DNA of 34,600 bases from contig CADEFQ010000025.1 of the NCBI GenBank assembly GCA_902826635.1, forward strand, positions 5,333 to 39,932, given 5' to 3'. Within the stretch, counting starts at the first letter, position 1, and each line of letters opens with the position of its first letter. A program made the translations under genes and the position numbers. Below, piece by piece: positions 25,556 through 32,296 of this stretch. This stretch comes from an uncultured Pseudomonadota bacterium. GTDB taxonomy: Bacteria; Pseudomonadota; Gammaproteobacteria; Steroidobacterales; Steroidobacteraceae. The notes under the pieces were generated by a model. It searched no databases. It saw nothing but the letters and a program-made list of their open reading frames with translations, and was not told where the DNA came from.

Positions 25556-26416
25556 TCACTGCAACGCTCGCGGTGGCGGCACGGCGAGGATGTCGCAGTC
25601 GATCTCGCGCAGGACGCGATCGGCGACGCTGCCGAGAAAGACACGCGCGAGGCCCGAGAGGCCGCGGGTACCGATCACGAGCAGCTGCGGCGAGCGCTGC
25701 CCGATCACGCCCTGGATCGCTTCAAACGGCGAGCCACGCTCGATCAGGAGATCGATCGGCCGCGCGGCGAGACCGACCTCGCGCAGGAATTCCTGCAGGC
25801 GAGTGCGTGCATCGCTCTCCGCGCTTTCCGCATACGCGGTCGCGACCTCGGGCACGGCGCCTGCGGTCTCGAGCACGCCGGCATAGGTCTCATAGGCATG
25901 CACGATGCCGACTTCGCCTCCGAGCAGCTGCAGGCCGTCTGCCGCGCGAACCGCGCGCGCCGATGCCTCGGAGGGCTCGAGCGCCAGGAGCACCCGCTGG
26001 TAGTGCCCGGCGAAATCGGAATTGACGACCAGCACGGGCAAGCCGTCCGCGCGCAGTACGCGCTCGAGCGTCGTGCCGATGAACACATCGAGCAGCACGC
26101 GGCGCCGATGGGCGCCCATCACGATCAGCTCCGCGTTCCACTCGTGCGCATAGCGCGCGATCACCTGGAACGCATGGCCGGCGGCCACTTCGATCGCCGC
26201 GACGACAGCTCGCCCACCGGGCGCGCGCGCCGCGTCGGATTCGAGGTGCGCGCGTGCCTCGGCGAGTCGCGCTTCGACGAAATGCGTCGGCTGATCGTCA
26301 TCGACGACGTGCAACAGCAGCAGCTCCGCTCCGTAGTGCTGCGCCAGCCGGGCCGCGCGCCGCACTGCCCGGTCTGCCCGCGCCGACAGGTCCGTGGCGC
26401 AGAGCAGTTTCCTCAT
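25556..26416 (-). CDS. Tandem UspA-domain universal stress protein
   Basis: A 286-aa cytoplasmic protein made of two Usp domains (about 1-140 and 141-286). Both have the Usp core (KLLCATDLSARADRAVRRA with LLLLHVVDD, and RVLLALEPSEASARAVRAA). The ATP-binding G-x2-G-x9-G-S/T motif is intact in the second domain (GTRGLSGLARVFLGSVADRVL). In the first it reads GAHRRRVLLDVFIGTT, with arginine replacing the second glycine, so only the second domain may bind nucleotide well. The start ATG 26416 overlaps the ald stop (ATGA). It sits between ald and sod in the long minus-strand run, fitting a stress operon. Confidence 0.92.
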   Translation of the reverse strand: MRKLLCATDLSARADRAVRRAARLAQHYGAELLLLHVVDDDQPTHFVEARLAEARAHLESDAARAPGGRAVVAAIEVAAGHAFQVIARYAHEWNAELIVMGAHRRRVLLDVFIGTTLERVLRADGLPVLVVNSDFAGHYQRVLLALEPSEASARAVRAADGLQLLGGEVGIVHAYETYAGVLETAGAVPEVATAYAESAESDARTRLQEFLREVGLAARPIDLLIERGSPFEAIQGVIGQRSPQLLVIGTRGLSGLARVFLGSVADRVLREIDCDILAVPPPRALQ

Positions 26417-27495
26417 TGCAATGCGCGCTCCACGGCGGGATGCACGATACGGCCGGCGACGACATTGAGGCCTTCGCGCAACCCCGGATCGCGCGCGGTC
26501 GCTTCCTTCCAGCCGAGCGCCGCGAGCCGGTGCACGTAGGGCACCGTCACGTTGTTGAGGGCGAACGTGGACGTACGCGGCACGGCGCCGGGCATGTTCG
26601 TCACGCAGTAATGGATCACGCCCTCTTCTATATAAGTGGGGTCCGCGTGGGATGTCGGGCGGCTCGTCTCGAGGCAGCCACCCTGGTCGATCGCAATGTC
26701 GATCGCGACCGCGCCCGCGCCCATTCGCGCGAGCATCGCGCGCGTGACGACCCGCGGCGCCGCGGCGCCCGGAATCAGCACGGCGCCAATCAGCACGTCG
26801 GCGCCCACGAGCGCTGCTTCGATCGCCTGCGGCGTCGAGAAGAGCACGCGCGCGCGCCCGCCGAACAGCTGGTCGAGTTCGCGCAAACGCGGCACCGAGC
26901 GCTCGAAGACCGTGACATCGGCCCGCAGGCCGATCGCCATTTCAGCGGCATGGCGACCCGACACGCCGCCGCCGATCACCACCACATTCGCGGGCGCGAC
27001 GCCGGGCACGCCGCCGAGCAGCACGCCGCGCCCACCCAGCGCCTTCGTGCAGTACTGCGCACCCACCTGCACGGCCATGCGACCGGCCACTTCGCTCATC
27101 GGCGTGAGGAGCGGCAGCGAGCCGTCGGCCCCCGAAACCGTTTCATAGGCAATCGCGGTACAGCCGGACGCCATCAGCGCTTCAGCCTGCGCGCGATCGG
27201 CCGCGAGATGCAGGTAGGTGAAAAGCACCTGGTCGCGCGCGAGGCGCCGGCACTCCTCGAGTTGCGGTTCCTTGACCTTGACGATGAGTTCGGCGCCGCG
27301 AAAGGTCGCCTCGGCCCCGGGCGCGATCTTGGCGCCGGCGGCGGCGTAATCCGCATCGCTGAAGCCGATGCCGGCGCCTGCGCCCGTCTCGACCGTGACC
27401 TCGTGGCCGGCTGCCGTGAGCCCTCGCACGGCGTCGGGAACGAGCCCCACGCGGTATTCATGATTCTTGATCTCGCGCGGTACCCCGATCTGCAT
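26413..27495 (-). CDS. ald: Alanine dehydrogenase
   Basis: A 360-aa NAD-dependent enzyme that interconverts L-alanine and pyruvate plus ammonia. It begins MQIGVPREIKNHEYRVGL. The known active-site residues fall at the canonical numbers: R15, K75 (VKVKEPQ), H96 (YLHLAAD) and D270 (IDIAIDQGG). The NAD-binding loop is VVVIGGGVSGRHAAEMA (171-187). Full-length and intact. The start ATG 27495 has AAGGAG seven bases upstream, inside a small hairpin. It overlaps the Usp gene by four bases at its 3' end and is divergent from an Lrp/AsnC regulator, an arrangement common for ald genes (AldR-like control is inferred). Confidence 0.96.
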   Translation of the reverse strand: MQIGVPREIKNHEYRVGLVPDAVRGLTAAGHEVTVETGAGAGIGFSDADYAAAGAKIAPGAEATFRGAELIVKVKEPQLEECRRLARDQVLFTYLHLAADRAQAEALMASGCTAIAYETVSGADGSLPLLTPMSEVAGRMAVQVGAQYCTKALGGRGVLLGGVPGVAPANVVVIGGGVSGRHAAEMAIGLRADVTVFERSVPRLRELDQLFGGRARVLFSTPQAIEAALVGADVLIGAVLIPGAAAPRVVTRAMLARMGAGAVAIDIAIDQGGCLETSRPTSHADPTYIEEGVIHYCVTNMPGAVPRTSTFALNNVTVPYVHRLAALGWKEATARDPGLREGLNVVAGRIVHPAVERALQ

Positions 27496-27500
27496 GGTCG

Positions 27501-27520
27501 AGCTCCTTGACTTGGGAGCT
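27501..27520 (-). promoter_or_regulatory. Hairpin over the ald ribosome site
   Basis: AGCTCC at 27501-27506 and GGAGCT at 27515-27520 are perfectly complementary with an 8-base loop. Read on the minus strand, the 3' arm supplies the GGAG of the ald Shine-Dalgarno AAGGAG, so the stem would cover it. A six-base-pair stem is weak but precisely placed; chance is possible. Confidence 0.4.
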
Positions 27521-27581
27521 GCATTTTCCCGCCCCGGCGGGCGCAGACGCTGCCATTTACGAGACAGGAAGGGGCGTTCTA

Positions 27582-27596
27582 CGCAATAATCTTGCG
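27582..27596. promoter_or_regulatory. Short palindrome just before the Lrp-type gene next to ald
   Basis: CGCAA-TAATC-TTGCG is a 15-base inverted repeat with an AT-rich centre, ending one base before ATG 27598. Lrp-type operators are short imperfect palindromes with an AT-rich core, so this fits an autoregulatory site shared with ald. Assigned by form and place only. Confidence 0.4.
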
Positions 27597-27597
27597 C

Positions 27598-28074
27598 ATG
27601 GACACGGCAGACAGACGGCTTCTTGCGTACCTGCAGAAGGATGGCCGCGCAACGAACGCGGCGCTCGCCGCGCATCTCGGCCTTTCGGAATCGGCTTGCC
27701 TGCGCCGCATGCGCCGCCTCGAGGAAGCGGGTGTGATTCGCGGCTATGGCGCCCGCATCGATGCCGGCGCCGTGGGTTACACGGTGCGGGTGCTCGTGCG
27801 CATCACGCTCAAGAGCCAGACCGACCGCGATTTCAATGCCTTCGAACGCGCCGTGCAGGCCGTGCCGAACGTGATCGACTGCTTCCTGACGACCGGTCAA
27901 TGGGACTACGAGCTGATCGCGATCGCCCACGACGCGGGCGACCTCGAACGGCTGCACAGCACGGTGCTCACGAAACTGCCTGGCGTGGCGCGCGTGGAGT
28001 CGAGCTTCGTCCTCCGCCATGTGGTGCGCCAGGTGTCGTTGCCGCTCGATCGCTGGGAGGCTCCACGCGCGTGA
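27598..28074 (+). CDS. Lrp/AsnC-family regulator divergent from ald
   Basis: A 158-aa Lrp-type protein. The N-terminal helix-turn-helix (TADRRLLAYLQKDGRATNAALAAHLGLSESACLRRMRRLEEAGVIRGY, about 2-50) is followed by a RAM domain (about 62-148) with VPNVIDCFLTTGQWDYELIAIAHD. Divergent placement from alanine dehydrogenase suggests it senses alanine or a related amino acid and controls ald and itself, as AldR-type regulators do; this is inference. ATG 27598 is preferred over the in-frame TTG at 27592, which lies inside the palindrome. The last 107 bases overlap the convergent rnk-like gene. Confidence 0.9.
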   Translation: MDTADRRLLAYLQKDGRATNAALAAHLGLSESACLRRMRRLEEAGVIRGYGARIDAGAVGYTVRVLVRITLKSQTDRDFNAFERAVQAVPNVIDCFLTTGQWDYELIAIAHDAGDLERLHSTVLTKLPGVARVESSFVLRHVVRQVSLPLDRWEAPRA

Positions 28075-28447
28075 CTTTCACGATCGCGAGGCGACGCAGC
28101 CCGCCCGGCATGCGCCACTCGACTTCGTCGCCTTCGCGGTAGCCCAGCAGCGCGGTGCCGAGCGGCGCGAGCACGGAAATGCGGCGTGACGCGATGTCGG
28201 CCTCGGCCGGCAGCACCAGCGTGTATTCATCTTCCCGGCCGGTGGCGAGATCGCGCACGCGCACGCGCGCCTGCATCGTGATCACGTCCGCGGGGACTTC
28301 GTCTGCAAGGCGCACGATCGCGCGCTCGAGCTCGCTCTTGAGCTCGTGCAGGTGGGCCTGGTCGTGCGCCGATTCGTCCTGCGCACCCAACAGCGCGCGC
28401 AAACGGTCGGCGTCCGATTCGCTGACTACGATCGGGTTCTGTCTCAC
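27968..28447 (-). CDS. rnk: Rnk-like GreA/GreB-family protein (nucleoside diphosphate kinase regulator)
   Basis: A 159-aa protein. The N-terminal part (about 1-50: NPIVVSESDADRLRALLGAQ...LHELKSELERAIVRL) is the short Rnk-type helical segment rather than the long GreA coiled coil. The GreA/B C-terminal FKBP-like domain follows (about 50-130: VITMQARVRVRDLATGREDEYTLVLP...ISVLAPLGTALLGYREGDEVEWRMP). Rnk binds RNA polymerase but lacks the GreA cleavage tip. The C-terminal 30 residues, rich in Pro, Arg and Gly, are read antisense through the 3' end of the Lrp-type gene and extend beyond usual Rnk proteins. The start is GTG 28447, with GGGAG seven bases upstream. Confidence 0.87.
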   Translation of the reverse strand: MRQNPIVVSESDADRLRALLGAQDESAHDQAHLHELKSELERAIVRLADEVPADVITMQARVRVRDLATGREDEYTLVLPAEADIASRRISVLAPLGTALLGYREGDEVEWRMPGGLRRLAIVKVTRVEPPSDRAATTPGAPHGGGRSSTPRAPRQAVS

Positions 28448-28545
28448 GTTCTGCTCCCAAGGAATGGACTCATATTTAGCTGACCCGATCAGTTAGATCA
28501 ATTAGAATTAACAACAAGAATACTTAGGTTTTACTGTGGATATCC
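28448..28545. promoter_or_regulatory. AT-rich divergent promoter region between rnk and nhaR
   Basis: This 98-base gap is clearly AT-rich against its surroundings. It holds an imperfect inverted repeat, TTAGCTGA (28476-28483) and TCAGTTAG (28489-28496), followed by TTAGATCAATTAGAATTAAC. LysR-type regulators bind AT-rich sites with a T-N11-A core near their own divergent promoter, so NhaR autoregulation is plausible. No defined -35/-10 pair is claimed. Confidence 0.45.
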
Positions 28546-29481
28546 ATGAGCACCCCGAAACGGCTCAACTACCAGCACCTGTACTACTTCTGGACTGTGG
28601 TACGCACCGGCAGCCTCGCGAAGGCGAGCGCCGAACTGAACCTGTCGATGCCCACGGTGAGCGCACAACTGCGCACGCTGGAAGAGCGACTGGGCGAGGA
28701 ACTGCTCGCCAAGGTCGGGCGGCGCCTTGTGCCAACGAGCGCAGGTCGCACGGCGTTCCGGTACGCCGAAGATATCTTTCGGCTCGGCCGGGAACTCGTG
28801 GAAGCGCTGGCGCTCGGGCCCTCGGCGCAGCCGCTTCGGCTCGCGGTCGGGCTCGACGACGTGCTGCCGAAGGAACTCGCGCAGCGCCTGCTCGCACCCG
28901 CCCTCGCGCTCGATCGCAGGGTGCGGCTGGTATGCCATGAAGGCACGCTCGAGCGGCTCACGGCCGCGCTCGCCGTGCATGACCTCGACGTCGTGCTGTC
29001 CGATGCCCCCGTGCCGGTCGGGCTCGGCATCCGCGCGCACAGCCACAGGCTCGGCGATTGCGGCGTCTCGTGGATGGGCAGCCGCGTGCTCGTCAAGGGG
29101 CTGCGCGCACGGTTTCCGGCATCACTCGACGGCGCGCCCGTGCTGCTGCCGACCAACGACACCGCGATCCGCCGCGCACTCGATCAATGGTTCGAGCGGC
29201 AGCGCCTGCACCCGGTCGTGATCGGCGAGTTCGAGGACTACGCGCTGCTGCGGGAGTTTGCGCGCGCGGGCAAAGGGCTCATCCCGGTGCCCGACGTGAT
29301 CGGGCGCCAGTTCAGGGACGAGTCGGGTCTCGCGGTGCTCGGCCCCGCCCGCCCCGTCGTCGCCGAGTTCTACGCCGTTACGCTGCACCGGGACATCACG
29401 CACCCCGCGGTGGCGACGATCCGCGAACGCGCGGGCGCGCTGTTCCCTATCCCGGCTTCCGGTCCGCGCGCTCGAGCGTGA
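28546..29481 (+). CDS. nhaR: NhaR-type LysR-family transcriptional activator
   Basis: A 311-aa LysR regulator. The N-terminal winged HTH (about 5-65) reads LNYQHLYYFWTVVRTGSLAKASAELNLSMPTVSAQLRTLEERLG, very close to the NhaR pattern. The effector domain includes LRLAVGLDDVLPKELAQRLL, DLDVVLSDAPVPVGLGIRAHSHRLGDCGVSW and LREFARAGKGLIPVPDVI. NhaR activates Na+/H+ antiporter genes in response to sodium. No nhaA lies in the window; the Mrp antiporter operon 7 kb away is a possible but unproven target. ATG 28546 has only a weak ribosome site. The 3' end overlaps nnrS antisense by 35 bases. Confidence 0.9.
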   Translation: MSTPKRLNYQHLYYFWTVVRTGSLAKASAELNLSMPTVSAQLRTLEERLGEELLAKVGRRLVPTSAGRTAFRYAEDIFRLGRELVEALALGPSAQPLRLAVGLDDVLPKELAQRLLAPALALDRRVRLVCHEGTLERLTAALAVHDLDVVLSDAPVPVGLGIRAHSHRLGDCGVSWMGSRVLVKGLRARFPASLDGAPVLLPTNDTAIRRALDQWFERQRLHPVVIGEFEDYALLREFARAGKGLIPVPDVIGRQFRDESGLAVLGPARPVVAEFYAVTLHRDITHPAVATIRERAGALFPIPASGPRARA

Positions 29482-30631
29482 GGATCGGCGCATAGACGAC
29501 AAGATAGATCGCGAACGCGACGATCCAGAGCAATGCCGCGGTTTCGATCGTCGCAATGTAGCTGGACGGCAGCAGCGTGGGTCCGAATACCCGCACCAGC
29601 GCCGCAAGCAGCAGCAGCACGTAGGCGATGCCGATGCTGCGCGACACGACGAGCGGCCGGCCCGTGTGACCGAGCGAGGCACGCGTCGTGACGGCGAGGA
29701 TCATCGTGGTCGCAGCGCCGATCGTCAGCGCGTGTTGCCACTGGAACGCCCACGGCGCGCCGGTCGCAAGATAGACCGCCTTCAGCGCCAGCCCGATCGG
29801 CAGCCACGCGTACGCGGCGTGCAACACCCAGACAATCGGCTCCGCGAGCGTCTTCAGGCTCCGCCACCCCGAGAGGCGCACCGCGTGTGCAATGGCTGCG
29901 ATGCCCGCCACGGCAGCCGCGGCCCGGTTCCACGGGGCCACCGTATCGATGACGACCGCGAGCACCATCGCGCCTATCGTCACGCGCTCGACGAGCGGCC
30001 AGCTGCGGATCTCGACGCCAATGCCGCGGCGGCGCAGCGCGCTCGCGGTGAAGTTCGGCACGATGCGCCCGCCGATCACCGTCACGAGCAGTAACACGAG
30101 GCCGATCCCGGCGCGCAGCGCCTGGCTCGCGGCGGGGAAGTCCCCGGTGGTGATCGCATAAAGGAACCACGCATCGATTCCCCACAGCACTCCGATGATG
30201 ATCAGCATCGGGAAATTGCGGTTGCGCTCGCGCAGCAACGAGCGGCCGATCAGGAACGCGAGCATCGGCAGGAACGACAACTCACAGGCGACGAGCCACA
30301 GCGGCGGCAACCACGCCGAGGCGGCAAAGGCGATGCGCCCCGCCAGCCACAGCAGGGTGAGCACGATCAGCGGCGGGCCGGCGAAGCCGCGCGACCCGGT
30401 CCAGCTCGGCACCGCGGTCAGCAGGAACCCGGCCACCGCGGCGCCGATGAACCCGAACAGCATCTCGTGGCCGTGCCACAGGAACGGCGGCAGATCGCCC
30501 AGTGGCGCGCGGCCCGAGACGAAAATCCAGACCCAGGCGGCAATCGCGATCACCGCGAAGAGGCCAGCGGCAAGGAAGAAAGGCCGAAATCCATAGGCAA
30601 ACGGTACAAGGCGCGGTGCGTCGTTGGTCAT
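29447..30631 (-). CDS. nnrS: NnrS family membrane protein (nitric-oxide stress)
   Basis: A 394-aa protein with about 12 membrane helices. NnrS signatures are FAYGFRPFFLAAGLFA at the N-terminus, LWHGHEMLFGFIGAAVAGFLLTAVPSWTG with H53 and H55, VIGGRIVPNFTASALRRRG and WQHALTIGA. NnrS is a heme- and copper-containing inner-membrane protein that relieves nitrosative stress in other proteobacteria and is often controlled by Anr/Dnr/NnrR-type regulators. No such box is visible immediately upstream, but it is downstream of another gene: ATG 30631 lies two bases after the stop of the TIGR02466-type gene. No denitrification enzyme is present in this window. Confidence 0.92.
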   Translation of the reverse strand: MTNDAPRLVPFAYGFRPFFLAAGLFAVIAIAAWVWIFVSGRAPLGDLPPFLWHGHEMLFGFIGAAVAGFLLTAVPSWTGSRGFAGPPLIVLTLLWLAGRIAFAASAWLPPLWLVACELSFLPMLAFLIGRSLLRERNRNFPMLIIIGVLWGIDAWFLYAITTGDFPAASQALRAGIGLVLLLVTVIGGRIVPNFTASALRRRGIGVEIRSWPLVERVTIGAMVLAVVIDTVAPWNRAAAAVAGIAAIAHAVRLSGWRSLKTLAEPIVWVLHAAYAWLPIGLALKAVYLATGAPWAFQWQHALTIGAATTMILAVTTRASLGHTGRPLVVSRSIGIAYVLLLLAALVRVFGPTLLPSSYIATIETAALLWIVAFAIYLVVYAPILTLERADRKPG

Positions 30632-30633
30632 GG

Positions 30634-31248
30634 TCACCCGATCCCGTAGTTGAAACTGATACTGATCCGCTCGCCGGGCACGCGGCTCACCGGTACTTCG
30701 TGGCGCAGCCAGCTCTCGAACAGCACCACCCTGCCGGCTTGCGCCGGAATCACGACCCAGGGGCGCAGTTCGCGGCGGGCGCTGCGGCGTCGCGGCGGCG
30801 CCGCCATGAAACGATCGAGTCGCGGGTCCTCGAGCTTGAGCCCCGGCGATCCGCGCGGTGTGTGCACGTAATAGGTACCGCTCAGCAGCGACAGCGGATG
30901 CAGGTGTGCCCCGTGCGCGACCCCGCGCGCCATGATGTTGACCCAGCAATCCGTCATCACGAGTTTGCGCGCATCGAAGTCGAACTCGAGCGCGCGCGCG
31001 AACGCGCGTGCGTGACGATCGATGCGGTGCGCCAGCGCCGCGAAGGTCGGCGAACGATCCTGCATGCGGCTCGCCGAATCATAGGACGTATAGCCGCCCG
31101 GGTAGTTTTCCGCCGACCAGCGCCGGCCTCCCGCATCGTCGAGCCGAAGTTGCCGGCATTCCCGCAACAACTGCGCGTTGAGCGGCGCGCGCGCTTGTTG
31201 CAGCCGCGCCGCATAGACCTGTGTGACGAACAGGGACTGGAGGGTCAT
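30634..31248 (-). CDS. Putative 2OG-Fe(II) oxygenase, TIGR02466 type
   Basis: A 204-aa cytoplasmic protein that begins MTLQSLFVTQVYAARL, as this family does. The double-stranded beta-helix core has GAH115-L-H117-P followed by SLLSGTYYVHTP, then GLKLEDPR, GRVVLFESWLRH183-EVP and ERISISFNYG with R194. The HxH, distal His and Arg pattern suits a non-heme iron/2-oxoglutarate site. Substrates are not known for the family. ATG 31248 is preferred; a longer upstream frame begins inside the divergent gene region and has no family similarity. It is the first gene of a pair with nnrS. Confidence 0.83.
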   Translation of the reverse strand: MTLQSLFVTQVYAARLQQARAPLNAQLLRECRQLRLDDAGGRRWSAENYPGGYTSYDSASRMQDRSPTFAALAHRIDRHARAFARALEFDFDARKLVMTDCWVNIMARGVAHGAHLHPLSLLSGTYYVHTPRGSPGLKLEDPRLDRFMAAPPRRRSARRELRPWVVIPAQAGRVVLFESWLRHEVPVSRVPGERISISFNYGIG

Positions 31249-31265
31249 GCGCACTCGCCCATCGG

Positions 31266-31285
31266 GTGCGCCCAGTATTGCGCAC
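31266..31285. promoter_or_regulatory. Inverted repeat in the TA-like promoter region
   Basis: GTGCGC (31266-31271) and GCGCAC (31280-31285) are perfect complements around an 8-base centre, CCAGTATT. It lies in the 104-base divergent gap between the oxygenase gene and the putative antitoxin. Type II TA operons are often autoregulated through such palindromes; a hairpin or an operator for the minus-strand pair are alternatives. Confidence 0.4.
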
Positions 31286-31352
31286 ATTTTCGCCCTGCAA
31301 CATCCGTATGAAGCGCTACACTGATCCCAGGGTCGCCATGGAGGCACTGCGC

Positions 31353-31595
31353 ATGCGTCAACTCGATGGTCAACGACGATCGACGGGCCGTCCCAATCTG
31401 AACGAGCGCACCGCGCTCAGCGAGTCGATGGCCGAGATCGACGCGCAACTCGCCGCGCTCGCCGAACTGTTTGCCGTGCGTTCGCTCCACGAGGCGCGCG
31501 CCGCCTGGCAGGCCCGTGAAGAAGTGCGCGCCGGCCATGCGCGCACGCTCACCACGACCGAGGCCGAACGCGAACTGGACCTCGGGCCGGCATGA
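31353..31595 (+). CDS. Putative antitoxin of a RelE/ParE-like module
   Basis: An 80-aa hydrophilic protein with no recognised domain: a basic N-terminus (MRQLDGQRRSTGRPNLNER), then a helical, Ala/Leu/Glu-rich body (SMAEIDAQLAALAELFAVRSLHEARAAWQAREEV) and an acidic end (EAERELDLGPA). Size, charge layout and a four-base overlap with the downstream toxin-like gene are typical of a type II antitoxin: helical dimer, DNA-binding N-terminus and toxin-wrapping C-terminus. ATG 31353 is chosen because GGAGG at 31340-31344 sits eight bases before it; ATGs at 31308 and 31338 in the same frame lack this. I do not recognise it as RelB, Phd or a CopG/RHH type. Confidence 0.6.
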   Translation: MRQLDGQRRSTGRPNLNERTALSESMAEIDAQLAALAELFAVRSLHEARAAWQAREEVRAGHARTLTTTEAERELDLGPA

Positions 31596-31849
31596 GCGCG
31601 TGGCACCTGCGCTATCACGAGAATGCCGTCAACGATCTGCGGCTACTCGGGAGGCGCGAGGCGCACGACGTGCTGGCGGCAATGATGGAACGGGTTTCGC
31701 GCCACACCAGCCCGCACGAAACGGGCGAACTGCTGATCAGCGAGGATTTCGGCGCCTTCTGGCGCTACCCGCTGCCCGGCTGCAACGCGCTGTGCGACAT
31801 CGACCGCGACGCGCGCTGCGTCACCGTGCTGCACGTCGCGCCGGCTTGA
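31592..31849 (+). CDS. RelE/ParE-like toxin, short C-terminus
   Basis: An 85-aa protein with the RelE/ParE profile: WHLRYHENAVNDLRLLGRREAHDVLAAMMERV (two helices after strand 1), then LLISEDFGAFWRYPLPGCNALCDIDRDARCVTVLHVAPA, corresponding to the strand set around the GLWRYRVGDYR-type motif, with R58. Most family members continue past V-L-x-V with a G/A-H-R-x-x-V-Y ending that carries catalytic residues; here the protein stops at HVAPA. It may be a weak or inactive toxin, a different mechanism, or a truncated copy. It starts in an ATGA overlap with the antitoxin candidate. The stop lies within a GCCGGC hairpin (31840-31855). Confidence 0.7.
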   Translation: MSAWHLRYHENAVNDLRLLGRREAHDVLAAMMERVSRHTSPHETGELLISEDFGAFWRYPLPGCNALCDIDRDARCVTVLHVAPA

Positions 31850-31855
31850 GCCGGC
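31840..31855. repeat. GCCGGC hairpin at the toxin stop
   Basis: GCCGGC-TTGA-GCCGGC folds into a 6-bp stem with a 4-base loop that contains the stop codon (TGA 31847-31849). No T-run follows, so a canonical terminator is not supported. The same arms recur at 32266-32280. Confidence 0.5.
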
Positions 31856-32135
31856 AAGCCGTCACGACGGCGCTGAAACCCCCGCGAAAGACCGGTGTGC
31901 TGCGCCTCGCGATTGATGCGCGCGGTGTTGAACGCGCGATCCCGCGCGGCAAGCTCTGGTTGCCGGTCGCCGGACCCGGGAAGCAGGCGGTCATCCTTAT
32001 GCCTTATCGGGAAATCATTGCCGAAATGGATTCCGGTTGGTACTACGACAGCCGCCGACCCGCCATCACGCGCATGGCGGAGAAGCACGCAGGGCCTCTC
32101 GAGATCAACTGGTGTTATCGTTTTCCTGTTGGGAA
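31850..32135. other. Region without a supported gene
   Basis: No recognised gene lies here. One plus-strand frame is open from a TTG overlapping the toxin stop (31846-31848) to 32214, and its third codon positions are moderately G/C-rich. It could encode about 122 aa (containing GKLWLPVAGPGKQ and DSGWYYDSRRPA). It has no ribosome site, an unnatural basic C-terminus, and matches nothing I know, so I do not call it a gene. It may be a decayed gene whose end lies in another frame. Confidence 0.4.
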
Positions 32136-32285
32136 ATGGTGGCACTCACGGCGCAGCAAGCGGAGTTGCAACGCACGCTGGGAGACACGCGCAAGCGCCG
32201 CATCGCCGCAGTGATGGATGTCGTCGAGCCCCTGGTTGCGACGGGTGGCCTCGCCGCCGTGCCCAGCCGGCAAAGCCGGCGCTGA
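32136..32285 (+). CDS. Possible 49-aa small protein downstream of the toxin
   Basis: ATG 32136 opens a 49-residue frame (MVALTAQQAELQRTLGDTRKR...VMDVVEPLVATGG...) with strongly G/C-biased third positions and a plausible amphipathic helix over residues 5-35. GGGA is close upstream, but spacing is poor. Its end contains GCCGGC-AAA-GCCGGC. No family is recognised. It may be a real small protein belonging to the TA-like locus or the 3' remnant of a frameshifted gene beginning near 31850. Confidence 0.3.
   Translation: MVALTAQQAELQRTLGDTRKRRIAAVMDVVEPLVATGGLAAVPSRQSRR
32266..32280. repeat. Second GCCGGC hairpin
   Basis: GCCGGC-AAA-GCCGGC can form a 6-bp stem with a 3-base loop, just before the stop of the 49-aa frame and 17 bases before the convergent aminotransferase stop. 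It has the same arms as the hairpin at 31840-31855, and both share the string AGCCGGCAA. Confidence 0.5.
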
Positions 32286-32296
32286 GCCGCCGACGC

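Noticed and set aside
31846-32214. 122-aa protein starting at TTG on the toxin stop
   Set aside because: Coding-like third positions, but no ribosome site, no homology that I recognise and an implausible C-terminus; described as an orphan region instead.
31840-32280. CRISPR-like or REP array from the GCCGGC units
   Set aside because: Only two hairpin sites 400 bases apart, with no regular spacers; GCCGGC is common in GC-rich DNA.
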